A stretch of 64,000 bases of DNA from Bradyrhizobium sp. CCGB12 (GCF_024199845.1 NZ_JANADO010000001.1:6944001-7008000); one strand, 5' to 3'; shown: positions 18,889 through 28,774, numbered from the stretch's first letter. Notes: generated by a model from the sequence alone, not told the origin. Made by a program: numbers and translations.

Positions 18889-19458
18889 ATGTTCATTCAA
18901 ACCGAAGCCACCCCTAATCCCGCCACGCTGAAGTTTATTCCCGGCCGCGTCGTGGTCGACGGCAGCCCGATGGAGTTTTCGAGCCGCGAAGCCGCGGGCC
19001 GCTCGCCGCTGGCCGAAAAGCTGTTCGACGTGCCTGGCGTCACCGGCGTGTTCTACGGATCGGACTTCATCACCGTGACCAAGGCGGGCGGTGAATGGCA
19101 GCAGCTTAAGCCCGCGATCCTCGGCGCAATCATGGAGCACTACATGTCTGGTGCGCCGCTGCTCGCCGACGGTACGGCGCAAGCCGACGCCGATCTCGAC
19201 GACGAGGACGAATTCTTCGACGAAGCCGATGCCGAGACGGTCGACATGATCAAGGACCTGATCGAGACCCGTGTGCGGCCGGCCGTAGCCAATGACGGCG
19301 GTGACATCACCTTCCGCGGCTTCAAGGACGGGATCGTCTATCTCAACATGAAGGGTGCCTGCTCAGGCTGCCCGTCATCGACCGCGACGCTCCAGCACGG
19401 CATCCAGAACCTGCTCAAGCATTTCGTGCCTGACGTGGTCGAAGTCCGGCCGATGTAA
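18889..19458 (+). CDS. NifU-like Fe-S scaffold/carrier protein (Nfu type)
   Basis: A 189-residue protein with an N-terminal Nfu domain (MFIQTEATPNPATLKFIPG) and a C-terminal NifU domain holding the cluster-binding CxxC in GACSGCPSS (about residues 159-167). An acidic linker (DADLDDEDEFFDEADAE) separates them. Proteins of this type carry Fe-S clusters to apo-enzymes; it is not the nitrogenase-specific NifU, which is longer. The ATG at 18889 follows GGAGAAA. Confidence 0.9.
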   Translation: MFIQTEATPNPATLKFIPGRVVVDGSPMEFSSREAAGRSPLAEKLFDVPGVTGVFYGSDFITVTKAGGEWQQLKPAILGAIMEHYMSGAPLLADGTAQADADLDDEDEFFDEADAETVDMIKDLIETRVRPAVANDGGDITFRGFKDGIVYLNMKGACSGCPSSTATLQHGIQNLLKHFVPDVVEVRPM

Positions 19459-19466
19459 GACGGTGC

Positions 19467-19555
19467 CGTAGGGTGGGCAGAGGCGCACTTGCGCCGTGCC
19501 CACCAACCAGGATGAAAGAGCCGTGGTGGGCACGCTTCGCTTTGCCCACCCTACG
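19467..19555. repeat. GTAGGGTGGGC/GCCCACCCTAC palindromic repeat
   Basis: Ends CGTAGGGTGGGCAGAGGCGC and GCTTTGCCCACCCTACG are inverted, with GTGCCCACC/GGTGGGCAC inside. A second copy with the same ends is at 47102-47195. Confidence 0.85.
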
Positions 19556-19659
19556 AAGTACGGCGATATCAGGGGGTTGCGAATAGTGCGCGAAGAATGG
19601 CGGATAGGCGCGTGGTTCGCTAGACTGTTCGCCATTCGCCACTCGCCATTCGCTTTTCC

Positions 19660-20352
19660 ATGCTGATCCTCGCCATCGATACCGCGCTCGACGCCTGCGC
19701 GGCCGCCGTGCTCGACACCGAAACCGCCGAGCTGCGCGCGCAGGAATCACTGCCGATGAAGCGGGGGCATGCCGAAGCGTTGATGCCGCTGATCGCGCGG
19801 GTGATGCAATCGGCAGCGCTCAGCTTCACCGCGCTCGACCGCATCGCCGTCACAGTCGGCCCCGGCAGCTTCACCGGCCTGCGCGTCGGCATTTCGGCGG
19901 CGCGCGGCCTTGCGCTCGCGGCCGAGCGGCCGGCCATCGGCCTGACCACCTTGTCGGCCTATGCCGCCACCATCGTCGGCCAGAGCCGATCGGCGCCCGT
20001 GATCTCCGCGATCGACGCGCGGCACGACCACGTCTATTTCCAGATCGTCGCCGGCGACGGCAGCCAGCTGGTGCGACCGAAAGTCGCCAGCATCGACGAG
20101 GCCATCGCGGCCTCGCAATTCGGCGCGCCGCATCTGGTCGGCAACGCCGCAAACATCCTTGCCGAGCGCTGGCCGAAGGATGGGCCGCAACCCGTTGCGG
20201 TCGACGCACAAGCCGCGCCCGACATCGGCTGGGTCGCTTGGCTCGGTGCCGCCGCCGATCCCGCGACAAATCCGGCGCGGCCGTTCTATCTAAAAGCACC
20301 CGATGCCAAGCCGGCCGCACAGGCGCCGCTCGCACAAGCCGCAAACTCATGA
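19660..20352 (+). CDS. tsaB: tRNA threonylcarbamoyladenosine biosynthesis protein TsaB
   Basis: A 230-residue ASKHA-fold protein that pairs with TsaD (and TsaE) to make t6A37 on ANN-decoding tRNAs. Typical N-terminus MLILAIDTALDACAAAVLD, then the conserved GPGSFTGLRVGISAARGLALA block and DARHDHVYFQ. The stop overlaps the rimI start in an ATGA, an arrangement common in bacteria and a sign of translational coupling. No tsaD in the window. Confidence 0.93.
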   Translation: MLILAIDTALDACAAAVLDTETAELRAQESLPMKRGHAEALMPLIARVMQSAALSFTALDRIAVTVGPGSFTGLRVGISAARGLALAAERPAIGLTTLSAYAATIVGQSRSAPVISAIDARHDHVYFQIVAGDGSQLVRPKVASIDEAIAASQFGAPHLVGNAANILAERWPKDGPQPVAVDAQAAPDIGWVAWLGAAADPATNPARPFYLKAPDAKPAAQAPLAQAANS

Positions 20353-20834
20353 TGAGATGGTTGTCGCAATGGTGGCGCGGCGGCACCGCCGCCGTCGAGC
20401 CCGCGTCCGCACGCGATGCCGCGCGGCTGGCGCAGCTTCATGGCGCCTCCTTCGCACGCGGCTGGGGCGAAGGCGAGTTCGAGGGCATGATCAGCGAGCG
20501 CAACACGCTGGTGCATCGCTTGCGCCTTGGCCGCAGCACGATCGGCTTTGCGGTGTCGCGGATCGGCGCGGACGAAGCGGAAATCCTCTCGATCGCAGTC
20601 GACCAGGCCCATCGCGGCCGCGGCCTCTCCCGCACGCTGCTGATGACCCATCTCGGCCATCTCGCGGGGCGCGGCGTGCGCACCATATTTCTTGAAGTTG
20701 AGGAAAATAACCAGCCGGCGCGCCGGCTGTATGATCGGGCCGGATTCATGGTGGTCGGGCGCCGCGAACGCTACTATAAGCAGCCGAACGGGGAACAATT
20801 GAACGCCCTTCTGATGCGACGTGACTTGTCGTAA
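20349..20834 (+). CDS. rimI: Ribosomal-protein-alanine N-acetyltransferase
   Basis: A 161-residue GNAT enzyme that acetylates the N-terminal alanine of ribosomal protein S18 in E. coli. The acetyl-CoA motif is VDQAHRGRGLSRTLLMTHL (R/QxxGxG/A) followed by FLEVEENNQPARRLYDRAGF, which is the RimI signature. A short Trp-rich N-terminal extension (MMRWLSQWWRGG) precedes the domain. It starts inside the tsaB stop codon, and the Fur gene follows 38 bp later. Confidence 0.9.
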   Translation: MMRWLSQWWRGGTAAVEPASARDAARLAQLHGASFARGWGEGEFEGMISERNTLVHRLRLGRSTIGFAVSRIGADEAEILSIAVDQAHRGRGLSRTLLMTHLGHLAGRGVRTIFLEVEENNQPARRLYDRAGFMVVGRRERYYKQPNGEQLNALLMRRDLS

Positions 20835-20872
20835 CATTGATGGCAGAAAGCGCCCCGTCAGGCAGATCCATC

Positions 20873-21328
20873 ATGACCGCACTGAAACCCTCTTCCGCAT
20901 CCAAGGCGTCCGGCATCGAGGCCCGCTGTGCCGCCACCGGCATGCGCATGACCGAGCAGCGCCGCGTCATCGCCCGCGTGCTCGCGGAGGCGGTCGACCA
21001 TCCCGATGTCGAGGAGCTGTACCGGCGCTGCGTCGCAGTCGACGACAAGATCTCGATCTCGACGGTGTATCGTACCGTGAAATTGTTCGAGGATGCCGGC
21101 ATCATCGAGCGCCACGATTTCCGCGAGGGCCGCGCGCGCTACGAGACGATGCGCGACAGCCACCACGACCACCTCATCAACCTTCGCGATGGCAAGGTGA
21201 TCGAGTTCACCTCCGAAGAGATCGAGAAGCTCCAGGCGGAGATCGCGCGCAAGCTCGGCTACCGACTGGTCGATCACCGGCTCGAGCTCTATTGCGTGCC
21301 GCTCGACGACGACAAGCCGACGTCTTAG
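20873..21328 (+). CDS. fur: Fur-family transcriptional regulator (Fur/Mur type)
   Basis: A 151-residue metal-responsive repressor. The winged helix ends with SISTVYRTVKLFEDAGIIERHDF; the metal site 2 region has SHHDHLINLRDGKVIEF, the Fur/Mur pattern, with a later ELYCVPL. It has no C-terminal CxxC pair, as in other rhizobial Fur/Mur proteins, which respond to Fe or Mn. It is distinct from the Irr-type paralogue at 50260. ATG 20873 is preferred; an in-frame ATG at 20840 would add 11 residues. It sits between rimI and a HAD phosphatase gene. Confidence 0.85.
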   Translation: MTALKPSSASKASGIEARCAATGMRMTEQRRVIARVLAEAVDHPDVEELYRRCVAVDDKISISTVYRTVKLFEDAGIIERHDFREGRARYETMRDSHHDHLINLRDGKVIEFTSEEIEKLQAEIARKLGYRLVDHRLELYCVPLDDDKPTS

Positions 21329-21330
21329 TT

Positions 21331-21405
21331 GGGCATGATCTCCGCGCAAACGCCTTCCGCGTTTGTCGCGCGGGAAAACCGCTCCACACTTTTCCGGATC
21401 ATGCC
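21331..21405. repeat. GGCATGATC/GATCATGCC palindromic repeat
   Basis: Ends GGGCATGATC and GGATCATGCC are inverted, and CGCGCAAACGC / GCGTTTGTCGCGCG lie inside. It fills the whole gap between the Fur gene and the HAD gene and resembles an intergenic repeat common in Rhizobiales. Confidence 0.7.
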
Positions 21406-21408
21406 TTA

Positions 21409-22089
21409 GTGCCGATAGACCTCATCATCTTCGATTGCGACGGCGTGCTCGTGGATAGCGAGGTGATCTCCTGTCGCGCGCATGCGGATGTACTGACGAG
21501 GCACGGCTATCCGATCACGTCGGACCAAGTGTTCGAGCGCTTCCTCGGTCGCTCGACGCGGCAGGCCAATCTCGAGATCGAGACCGAGCTCGGCCGCAAG
21601 CTGCCCGACGCCTATCACGGCGATCTTCAGGCCGAGTTGTTCCGTTCGTTCGAGGCCGATCTCGAAGCGATCCGAGGCATCCATGACGTGCTCGAGGTCG
21701 TCACCCAGCGCGTCTGCGTCGCCTCGAGCGGCTCGCATCAGCGCATGCGCGTGAGCCTGGGGAGTACGGGCCTGTACGAGCGCCTCGCGCCGAACATCTT
21801 CTCGGCCTCACAGGTGAAGAACGGAAAGCCGGCGCCGGACCTGTTCCTGTTCGCGGCGAACGAGATGGGCGTATCGCCAGAGCGCTGCGTCGTGATCGAG
21901 GACAGCCTGGCCGGCATTGCCGGCGCGCGGGCGGCCGGGATGACCGTGTTCGGCTTTTACGGGGGCAGCCATTGCGGCGACGGCTATGCCGAAACGCTGC
22001 GCGAGGCCGGCGCTGATCTGCTCTTTTCCGACATGCATGAGCTGCCGGAGCTGGTCCGGCGGGTCGAAACGGACGCCCTGGCGGGCTGA
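21409..22089 (+). CDS. HAD-superfamily hydrolase (phosphoglycolate phosphatase-like)
   Basis: A 226-residue HAD subfamily IA phosphatase. Motif I is FDCDGVLVDSEV near the N-terminus (nucleophile and acid/base Asp), motif II is VASSGSH, the lysine of motif III is in VKNGKPAPDLF, and motif IV is VIEDSLAGI. The substrate is a phosphorylated metabolite that sequence does not identify. The start is a GTG at 21409, directly after the repeat; no strong ribosome binding site is visible. The open frame further upstream overlaps the Fur gene in another register. Confidence 0.83.
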   Translation: MPIDLIIFDCDGVLVDSEVISCRAHADVLTRHGYPITSDQVFERFLGRSTRQANLEIETELGRKLPDAYHGDLQAELFRSFEADLEAIRGIHDVLEVVTQRVCVASSGSHQRMRVSLGSTGLYERLAPNIFSASQVKNGKPAPDLFLFAANEMGVSPERCVVIEDSLAGIAGARAAGMTVFGFYGGSHCGDGYAETLREAGADLLFSDMHELPELVRRVETDALAG

Positions 22090-22271
22090 TTTCGGCCACT
22101 CCGCGTGATTCCGAGGCACCCTTGGACGCGGGAATCTCGCGGCAAAACTCTGAAATCCGGGTTCGCGCTGGCGTGCGCCCCGGAATGACGACCCGAAAAG
22201 CGGCCAATCGCTGGATTTTCACCCCTCCAGCCTATATCTGAGGGCCGTCCTCCACCTCAATTTCGGGTTCC

Positions 22272-23666
22272 ATGACGCCGCCGCGCAAGCTGCACATCAA
22301 ATCATATGGCTGCCAGATGAACGTCTACGATGCCCAGCGCATGGTGGACACGCTGGCGCCGGAAGGATTCGTGGAGACGGCCAGCGCCGAGGAAGCCGAC
22401 CTCGTCATCCTCAACACCTGCCATATCCGCGAGAAGGCCTCAGAGAAGGTCTATTCCGAGCTCGGGCGCTTGCGCGTCGCCAAGGACGAGGCCGCGCGCG
22501 CGGGCCGCGCGATGCAGATCGCGGTCGCCGGCTGCGTGGCGCAGGCCGAGGGCGAGGAGATCGTGCGCCGCGCGCCCGTCGTCGACGTCGTGGTCGGACC
22601 GCAGAGCTACCATCACCTGCCGGATCTCCTGAAGCGCGCCGGCGACGAGGGCCGGGCAATCGAGACGGAGTTTCCCGCGGCCGACAAGTTCGGCTTCCTG
22701 GCCCAGCCCAAACCCGACGCGATCCGCGCGCGCGGCATTTCCGCTTTCGTCACGGTGCAGGAAGGCTGCGACAAGTTCTGCACCTTCTGCGTCGTGCCCT
22801 ATACGCGCGGCGCCGAGGTGTCGCGCCCCGTTGCAAAGATCGTGGACGACGTGAAGCGGCTTGCCGACAACGGCGTGCGCGAGCTCACCTTGATCGGGCA
22901 GAACGTCAACGCCTATCACGGCGAAGGGCCGGATGGAAAAAGCTGGCCGCTCGGCCGGTTGCTCGAGCATCTGGCAAAAATTCCGGGCATCGCGCGGCTG
23001 CGCTATTCGACCAGCCATCCGCGCGACGTCGACGATAGTTTGATTGCGGCCCATCGCGATCTCGGTGCCCTGATGCCGTTCGTGCATCTGCCGGTGCAGT
23101 CGGGCTCGGACCGGATTCTGGCCGCCATGAACCGGAAACATACCGCCGATGATTATCTCGATGTCATCGACCGTTTCCGTACCGCACGCCAAGATATTGC
23201 TTTTTCATCAGATTTTATCGTCGGCTTCCCCGGCGAGAACGAGCAAGATTTTCTTGCCACCCTCGCGCTTGTCACGCAAATCGGCTACGCTGCGGCTTAT
23301 TCGTTCAAATACTCCGCCCGGCCGGGAACGCCGGCCGCGGACATGCAAGAGACGGTGTCCCCCGCCGAGATGGACCAGCGATTGGAGCGGCTCCAGGAAT
23401 TGATCGACAGCCAGCAATCGGCCTTCAACAAGGCTGCGATTGGCTCAACGGTCGATGTGCTGTTCGAGCGTCCGGCCCGCAAGGAGGGCCAGATCGTCGG
23501 CCGCACCGCTTACCTCCAGCCCGCGCATGTGATGGCTTCGCCCGACATCATCGGACAGATCCTGCCGGTACGCATCGACAGCCTCGAGCGCTACAGCTTT
23601 CTCGGCGAGCTCGTGACGCCGCGCAACGCGCGCGAGCCCGTTTTATCGCAAGCCACTGGAGCCTGA
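22272..23666 (+). CDS. miaB: tRNA-2-methylthio-N6-dimethylallyladenosine synthase
   Basis: A 464-residue radical SAM methylthiotransferase that makes ms2i6A at tRNA position 37. N-terminal auxiliary-cluster cysteines are in [17 protein letters not shown] and [10 protein letters not shown]; the radical SAM CxxxCxxC is in [17 protein letters not shown]; a TRAM domain ends the protein. Length fits. It begins a run of same-strand genes (miaB-phoH-ybeY-corC-lnt) with very short gaps, the same order as in E. coli (miaB-ybeZ-ybeY-ybeX-lnt). Confidence 0.96.
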   Translation: MTPPRKLHIKSYGCQMNVYDAQRMVDTLAPEGFVETASAEEADLVILNTCHIREKASEKVYSELGRLRVAKDEAARAGRAMQIAVAGCVAQAEGEEIVRRAPVVDVVVGPQSYHHLPDLLKRAGDEGRAIETEFPAADKFGFLAQPKPDAIRARGISAFVTVQEGCDKFCTFCVVPYTRGAEVSRPVAKIVDDVKRLADNGVRELTLIGQNVNAYHGEGPDGKSWPLGRLLEHLAKIPGIARLRYSTSHPRDVDDSLIAAHRDLGALMPFVHLPVQSGSDRILAAMNRKHTADDYLDVIDRFRTARQDIAFSSDFIVGFPGENEQDFLATLALVTQIGYAAAYSFKYSARPGTPAADMQETVSPAEMDQRLERLQELIDSQQSAFNKAAIGSTVDVLFERPARKEGQIVGRTAYLQPAHVMASPDIIGQILPVRIDSLERYSFLGELVTPRNAREPVLSQATGA

Positions 23667-23670
23667 ACCC

Positions 23671-24726
23671 TTGCCAAAAAGCGCATCGGATTCGTCTTCT
23701 ATCGCTCCCAGCCGCAAATTTGACCGCGACATGCAAGTTCCGCCCGAGACCCAGGTCGTCATCGATCTCGACGACAATCGCGCCGCTTCCGCGCTGGTCG
23801 GCCCTTACGGTCAGAATCTCGCGCAGATCGAGCGGCGCCTCGGCGTGGTCGTCGACTCCAAGGGCAACCACATCACCATCGGCGGCACGCGCGACGGCTG
23901 CGACGCCGCACGCCGCGTGCTGGAGATGCTCTACGCTCAGGCCGTGAAGGGCCAGGATCTCGACCAGGGTGAGGTCGAGGGCGCGATCCGCGCCGTGATC
24001 GCGCAAGGCTCGCTGTTCGAGTTCGACGCCAAATCGGCCAAGTCGACCTTCGACAGCATCAATTTGCGCAAGCGCCCGGTGCGCGCGCGCACCGCCGCGC
24101 AGGATTCCTACATCCGCGCGCTGAAGCGCCACGAGTTGGTGTTCGGCATCGGCCCGGCCGGCACCGGCAAGACCTGGCTCGCAGTCGCGCATGCCGCACA
24201 GCTGTTCGAGCGCAAGGAGGTCGACAAGATCATCCTGTCGCGTCCGGCGGTGGAAGCCGGCGAGCGGCTCGGTTTCCTGCCCGGCGATCTTCGCGAGAAG
24301 GTCGATCCTTATCTCCGTCCGATCTACGACGCGCTCTATGACCTGATGGACGCACGCATCGTCGAGCGCGCGCTGCAGACCGGCGAGATCGAGATCGCGC
24401 CGCTCGCCTTCATGCGCGGCCGCACGCTCACCAACGCCGCCATCATCCTGGACGAGGCGCAGAACACCACGTCGATGCAGATGAAGATGTTCCTGACCCG
24501 TCTCGGCGAGAACAGCCGCATGATCGTAACAGGCGACCCCTCCCAGATCGACCTGCCGAACGGCCAGACCTCGGGTCTGGCGGAAGCGACCCGGCTGCTT
24601 GGTGGCGTCGAGGGGATTGCACAAGTTCATTTCAAAGCCGAGGACGTGATTCGCCACGAGCTCGTGGCGCGGATCGTCGCCGCATATGAAGGCTCGCCGC
24701 AGCGGCCGGCCACCGGTAAATCCTGA
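23671..24726 (+). CDS. phoH: PhoH-family ATPase (YbeZ type)
   Basis: A 351-residue PhoH/YbeZ NTPase. An N-terminal KH-like RNA-binding region (LVGPYGQNLAQIERRLGV) precedes the P-loop GPAGTGKTWLAVAHAA (near residue 160) and the Walker B IILDEAQNTTSMQMK. YbeZ works with YbeY in rRNA metabolism, and the genes are adjacent here. The start is taken as TTG 23671, four bases after the miaB stop, with CTGGAG upstream; an internal ATG at 23731 is the alternative. Confidence 0.9.
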   Translation: MPKSASDSSSIAPSRKFDRDMQVPPETQVVIDLDDNRAASALVGPYGQNLAQIERRLGVVVDSKGNHITIGGTRDGCDAARRVLEMLYAQAVKGQDLDQGEVEGAIRAVIAQGSLFEFDAKSAKSTFDSINLRKRPVRARTAAQDSYIRALKRHELVFGIGPAGTGKTWLAVAHAAQLFERKEVDKIILSRPAVEAGERLGFLPGDLREKVDPYLRPIYDALYDLMDARIVERALQTGEIEIAPLAFMRGRTLTNAAIILDEAQNTTSMQMKMFLTRLGENSRMIVTGDPSQIDLPNGQTSGLAEATRLLGGVEGIAQVHFKAEDVIRHELVARIVAAYEGSPQRPATGKS

Positions 24727-24785
24727 AGAGACAACAGCCGGACCAAGCGGCGCAAACACGGCGCCTTTCGTTCCGAACAAACAAG

Positions 24786-25295
24786 ATGTCACATCCGAAC
24801 TTTCCCATGACCGAGGTCCTCGTCGTCGCCGATTGCTGGCAGCGCGAGCCCGATTCCGAATCCGTGATCCAGCGCGCCGTTGCGGCCGCCGCCGAGAGCG
24901 TCGACGAAGACGTTGCGGAGGCGGAAGTGGCCGTGATGCTGACCGATGACGCCGGCATCCGTACCCTCAACGGCAACTGGCGCGGCATCGACAAGCCGAC
25001 CAACGTGCTGTCGTTCCCCGCGCTCCAGCCGGAGGGCGAGTGGAAGCCAGGCGATGCGCCGCGCATGCTCGGCGACATCGCGATCGCCTACGAGACCATG
25101 CGGCGCGAGGCGGACGAGGAACACAAGCCGTTCGAGCATCATTTGAGCCACCTCGCCGTGCACGGCTTCCTGCATCTGATCGGTTACGACCACGAGAACG
25201 ACGCCGACGCGGAGGAGATGGAAGCGCTAGAACGACAGATCCTGGCGCATCTCGGCATCCCCGACCCCTATGCAGACCGCCCGGGGACAAACTGA
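24786..25295 (+). CDS. ybeY: Endoribonuclease YbeY
   Basis: A 169-residue metal-dependent RNase involved in 16S rRNA 3' maturation and ribosome quality control. The zinc-binding H-x3-H-x5-H motif is HLAVHGFLHLIGYDH near residue 119-133, and the upstream TNVLSFPA motif is present. An alternative ATG at 24807 would shorten it by seven residues. The next gene begins one base after its stop, so the genes are coupled. Confidence 0.95.
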   Translation: MSHPNFPMTEVLVVADCWQREPDSESVIQRAVAAAAESVDEDVAEAEVAVMLTDDAGIRTLNGNWRGIDKPTNVLSFPALQPEGEWKPGDAPRMLGDIAIAYETMRREADEEHKPFEHHLSHLAVHGFLHLIGYDHENDADAEEMEALERQILAHLGIPDPYADRPGTN

Positions 25296-25296
25296 G

Positions 25297-26415
25297 ATGC
25301 CGGACTCCGACCCAATCCAGGACAACCCGCCCAACACGCGCAATTTGCCCGTCGTCGTGACGCAAGGCGAGGTGATGCGCCCGACCGCGGAAGGCTGGCT
25401 GCTGCGCGCCATCCGCACGCTGTTCGGCTGGAAGGCGGGATCGGTGCGCGACGACCTCCAGGTCGTGCTCGACGCGTCGACGCCCGACGACACCGGCTTC
25501 TCCGCGGTCGAGCGCACCATGCTGCGCAACATTCTCGGCCTGCATGAGCGCCGCATCGCCGACGTCATGGTCCATCGCGCCGACATCATCGCGGTGAAGC
25601 GCGACATCCCGCTCGGCGAATTGATGGACCGCTTCGAGAGCGCCGGCCATTCGCGGCTCGTCGTCTACAACGAGACGCTCGACGACCCCGTCGGCATCGT
25701 CCACATCCGCGACCTGCTCGCCTTCATGACCTCGCGCGCGCGCGTGTCGGACGCCGCCAAGACCAAGCGCAAGAAGCCGCTGCCGGCCGGACTCGATCTG
25801 CGCGCCGTCGATCTCGCGCTGCCACTCCAGGACGCGCGCATCATCCGCAAGCTGCTTTACGTCCCGCCGTCGATGCGGGCGATCGACCTGCTCGCGCAGA
25901 TGCAGGCTACGCGCATCCACCTCGCCCTCGTGGTCGACGAATATGGCGGCAGCGATGGGCTGGTCTCGCTCGAGGACATCGTCGAGCAGATCGTCGGCGA
26001 GATCGACGACGAGCACGACAGCGACGAGCCGCCCTCGATCGTGCGCCTGCCCGACAACGCCTTCATCGCCGACGCCCGCGCCAGCCTCGACGACGTCCGC
26101 TCGGTGATCGGCGAGGATTTCGTCACCGGCGAGGCCGGCGAAGAGGTGGAGACGCTGGGCGGCTATCTCGTCAGCTTCGTCGGACGCCTGCCGGTGCGCG
26201 GCGAAGTGATCTCGGGCCCCGGCACTTACGAGGTCGAGGTGCTCGATGCCGATCCGCGCCGCGTCAAGCGGCTGCGCATCTCGACGCGGAAGGAGCGTCC
26301 TGCACCGCGCACCCAGCGTGAGAGCCGACGCCGCGAAGCTGCGCCGGAGAGCGGTCAACCATCGGCCAACGACACGCCCACCCCGCCGCCCAGCGACGGG
26401 GCCGGTCCGCAGTGA
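25297..26415 (+). CDS. corC: HlyC/CorC-family CBS-domain protein
   Basis: A 372-residue soluble protein with two CBS domains (RIADVMVHRADIIAVKRDIPL... and the following PSMRAIDLLAQMQATRIHLALVVDEYGG) and a C-terminal CorC/HlyC domain (GGYLVSFVGRLPVRGEVISGPGTYEVEVLDADPRRVKRLRI region). It corresponds to E. coli YbeX/CorC, linked to Mg/Co efflux and ribosome metabolism. The C-terminal ~50 residues are a low-complexity Arg/Pro tail. Overlaps lnt by four bases (GTGA). Confidence 0.88.
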   Translation: MPDSDPIQDNPPNTRNLPVVVTQGEVMRPTAEGWLLRAIRTLFGWKAGSVRDDLQVVLDASTPDDTGFSAVERTMLRNILGLHERRIADVMVHRADIIAVKRDIPLGELMDRFESAGHSRLVVYNETLDDPVGIVHIRDLLAFMTSRARVSDAAKTKRKKPLPAGLDLRAVDLALPLQDARIIRKLLYVPPSMRAIDLLAQMQATRIHLALVVDEYGGSDGLVSLEDIVEQIVGEIDDEHDSDEPPSIVRLPDNAFIADARASLDDVRSVIGEDFVTGEAGEEVETLGGYLVSFVGRLPVRGEVISGPGTYEVEVLDADPRRVKRLRISTRKERPAPRTQRESRRREAAPESGQPSANDTPTPPPSDGAGPQ

Positions 26416-28022
26416 GCCTCCTCCAGCGACTTCGGCAGATTGCGCTTGCCATCATCCTCACCTGGGGATGGAAGCGCGCCGTCATCGCCATGGCAGCCGG
26501 AGCGCTGTCGGTGCTGGCGCTGGCGCCGTTCAATCTCTTCCCGGTGCTGTTTGTCACCTTCCCGGTGCTGGTCTGGTTGATCGACGGCGCCGGAGCCGGA
26601 CGACATGGCGGCGTCCCTGCCGCGGCGCTAACCGGCTACTGGTTCGGGCTCGGCTATTTCGTGCCCGGCCTCTACTGGATCGGCTACGCCTTCTTCGTCG
26701 ACGCCGACGTGTTCGCCTGGCTGACGCCGTTCGCCGTGCTGGGCCTACCGGCCTATCTCTCGATCTTCACGGCGATCGGCTTTGCGCTGGCGCGGCTGCT
26801 CTGGACCAAGAACGCCACGCGCGTGCTGGCTCTCGCAGCAAGCCTCACCATCAGCGAATGGCTGCGTGGTCACGCGCTGACCGGCTTTCCCTGGAACGCG
26901 TTCGGCTACGCGCTGTCCGAGCCGCTGCCGCTGGCGCAGACGGCATCGTTGATCGGCTTGTGGGGCATGACGTTCCTGACGGTCGCGATCTTCGCGAGCC
27001 CTGCGACGCTGATCGACCGCGCGCCCGATCGCCGCCTGCAATGGCGCGCGACGGCCGCGGCGATTGCGCTTCTGATCGTCATGGGCGCGTTCGGCGCGAT
27101 CCGTCTGTCGCTGCATCCGACCACGATGGTATCAGGCGCCAAGCTGCGCCTAATGCAGCCGAACCTCCAGCAGGACGTGAAATTCAACTATGCCGCCAAG
27201 GCGGAGGTGATGAAGAAATACCTGGCGCTGTCCGACCGCGCCTCGGGTCCGCAATCGACCGGCGTGCGCGATGCTACCATCCTGATCTGGCCGGAATCCG
27301 CCTTTCCGTTCTTCCTCACGCGCGAAGCCGACGCGATGGCTGAGATCGCCGACCTTCTGCCGAAGGGCACCGTGCTGATCACGGGTTCGGTCCGCGCGCC
27401 CGACCTGCCGCGGGGCACGCCAATCACGCGCGCCTATAATTCGATCTATGTGATCGATCACGACGGCAGCGTGCTCGCTGTGTATGACAAGCTGCATTTG
27501 GTGCCTTTCGGAGAATTTCTTCCCTACCAGGGGTTGATGGAGAAGCTCGGTTTCGAGCAACTGACGCGCATGCGCGGCGGCTTCATTGCCGGCACCGTGC
27601 GGCACGCGCTGCCGGTCCCCAGCGCTCCGCCCGCGCTGCCGCTGATCTGTTACGAAGCCATCTTTCCCGGCGAGGTCGCAGGACGCAACGAACGTCCCGG
27701 CTGGATCGTGAACCTCACCAATGACGGTTGGTTCGGCATCTCGACCGGTCCCTATCAGCATCTGGAGCAGGCGCGGATGCGCGCGATCGAGCTCGGCTTG
27801 CCGTTGGTGCGCTCCGCCAATACCGGCATCTCCGCAGTGATCGATCCGGTGGGCCGCACCATTGCCAGCCTCGGTCTCGGGATCGAAGGCATTCTGGATG
27901 CAAGCCTGCCGGCCGCTATTCCGCCGACCGTCTATGCGCGGGTGGGCGATGCGCCCGCCGCCATGCTCGTCGCGCTGGCCGTTATCGTGGCGGTCCGTCG
28001 GCGCGTCGCCAAGCGCCCCTGA
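26412..28022 (+). CDS. lnt: Apolipoprotein N-acyltransferase
   Basis: A 536-residue inner-membrane enzyme that N-acylates the lipoprotein N-terminal cysteine, the last lipoprotein maturation step. Several N-terminal membrane helices precede a periplasmic nitrilase-fold domain with catalytic Glu in WPESAFPF (~residue 294), Lys in YDKLHLVPFGEFLPYQ (~360) and Cys in LICYEAIFPGEVAG (~413). The start GTG 26412 overlaps the corC stop. Last gene of the miaB-lnt run. Confidence 0.95.
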   Translation: MSLLQRLRQIALAIILTWGWKRAVIAMAAGALSVLALAPFNLFPVLFVTFPVLVWLIDGAGAGRHGGVPAAALTGYWFGLGYFVPGLYWIGYAFFVDADVFAWLTPFAVLGLPAYLSIFTAIGFALARLLWTKNATRVLALAASLTISEWLRGHALTGFPWNAFGYALSEPLPLAQTASLIGLWGMTFLTVAIFASPATLIDRAPDRRLQWRATAAAIALLIVMGAFGAIRLSLHPTTMVSGAKLRLMQPNLQQDVKFNYAAKAEVMKKYLALSDRASGPQSTGVRDATILIWPESAFPFFLTREADAMAEIADLLPKGTVLITGSVRAPDLPRGTPITRAYNSIYVIDHDGSVLAVYDKLHLVPFGEFLPYQGLMEKLGFEQLTRMRGGFIAGTVRHALPVPSAPPALPLICYEAIFPGEVAGRNERPGWIVNLTNDGWFGISTGPYQHLEQARMRAIELGLPLVRSANTGISAVIDPVGRTIASLGLGIEGILDASLPAAIPPTVYARVGDAPAAMLVALAVIVAVRRRVAKRP

Positions 28023-28244
28023 TCGCGCCGTGGCCGCAGACGCGGCTGGAATCCTTTGACAACCGTAGTCCCGCTGTTGACAGACTGCACGCGGGCTCCC
28101 CATTCTGCACCGGCTGCGAAAGACGGCGATGCATTGCTAAATTTCTCCGCAATGTTTCCCAATAAGAGGATTCGGTTTGACGATGCTGGCACCTGAGGCA
28201 TGCTTGACGATTGCGCCGAGGGTGATGTTTGGAGGGCTGAGGAA

Positions 28245-28658
28245 ATGTCGAAAGCGCCCAACCCTGTTGACAAATATGTCGGCAGTCGCGTGCGTATGCG
28301 CCGCATCATGTTGGGCATGAGCCAGGAAAAGCTCGGTGAAGCTTTGGGCCTGACTTTCCAGCAGATTCAGAAGTACGAGAAGGGCACCAACCGGGTCGGT
28401 GCGAGCCGCATCCAGCAGATCGCCGAAATTCTCCAGGTCCCTGTGTCGTTCCTGTTCGAGGGCGGGCCGAGCGGTGTGCCAGGTCCGGATGGCTTCAGTG
28501 AAGGCGCCTCGCCCTCTTACGTCTCGGATTTCCTCGCGACATCGGAGGGACTCGCCTTGACCAAGGCGTTCACCCGAATCACCGATTCCAAGATGCGCCG
28601 CTCCATCGTCGATCTCGTCGAGCAGATCGCCGCCCGCGAAGGCCCCGACAAGCGCTGA
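28245..28658 (+). CDS. XRE-family transcriptional regulator
   Basis: A 137-residue protein with an N-terminal Cro/CI helix-turn-helix (VRMRRIMLGMSQEKLGEALGLTFQQIQKYEKG, about residues 14-45) and a C-terminal helical part. It matches a conserved alphaproteobacterial regulator of this size, related to the PraR/SinR-like XRE proteins found near lnt in rhizobia. Target genes are unknown. ATG 28245 gives the family-like N-terminus; 28200 is an in-frame alternative. Confidence 0.88.
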   Translation: MSKAPNPVDKYVGSRVRMRRIMLGMSQEKLGEALGLTFQQIQKYEKGTNRVGASRIQQIAEILQVPVSFLFEGGPSGVPGPDGFSEGASPSYVSDFLATSEGLALTKAFTRITDSKMRRSIVDLVEQIAAREGPDKR

Positions 28659-28774
28659 CGCGCGAATCTCAATGGCGATTTGAGACTGCGCCAAATCTGG
28701 CCTATGTCGTCATTGCGGCCGCGCCTCGATGCGCGTCCTCTCCGATGATGCAGTTCAAGGGCATAGATGCGTTC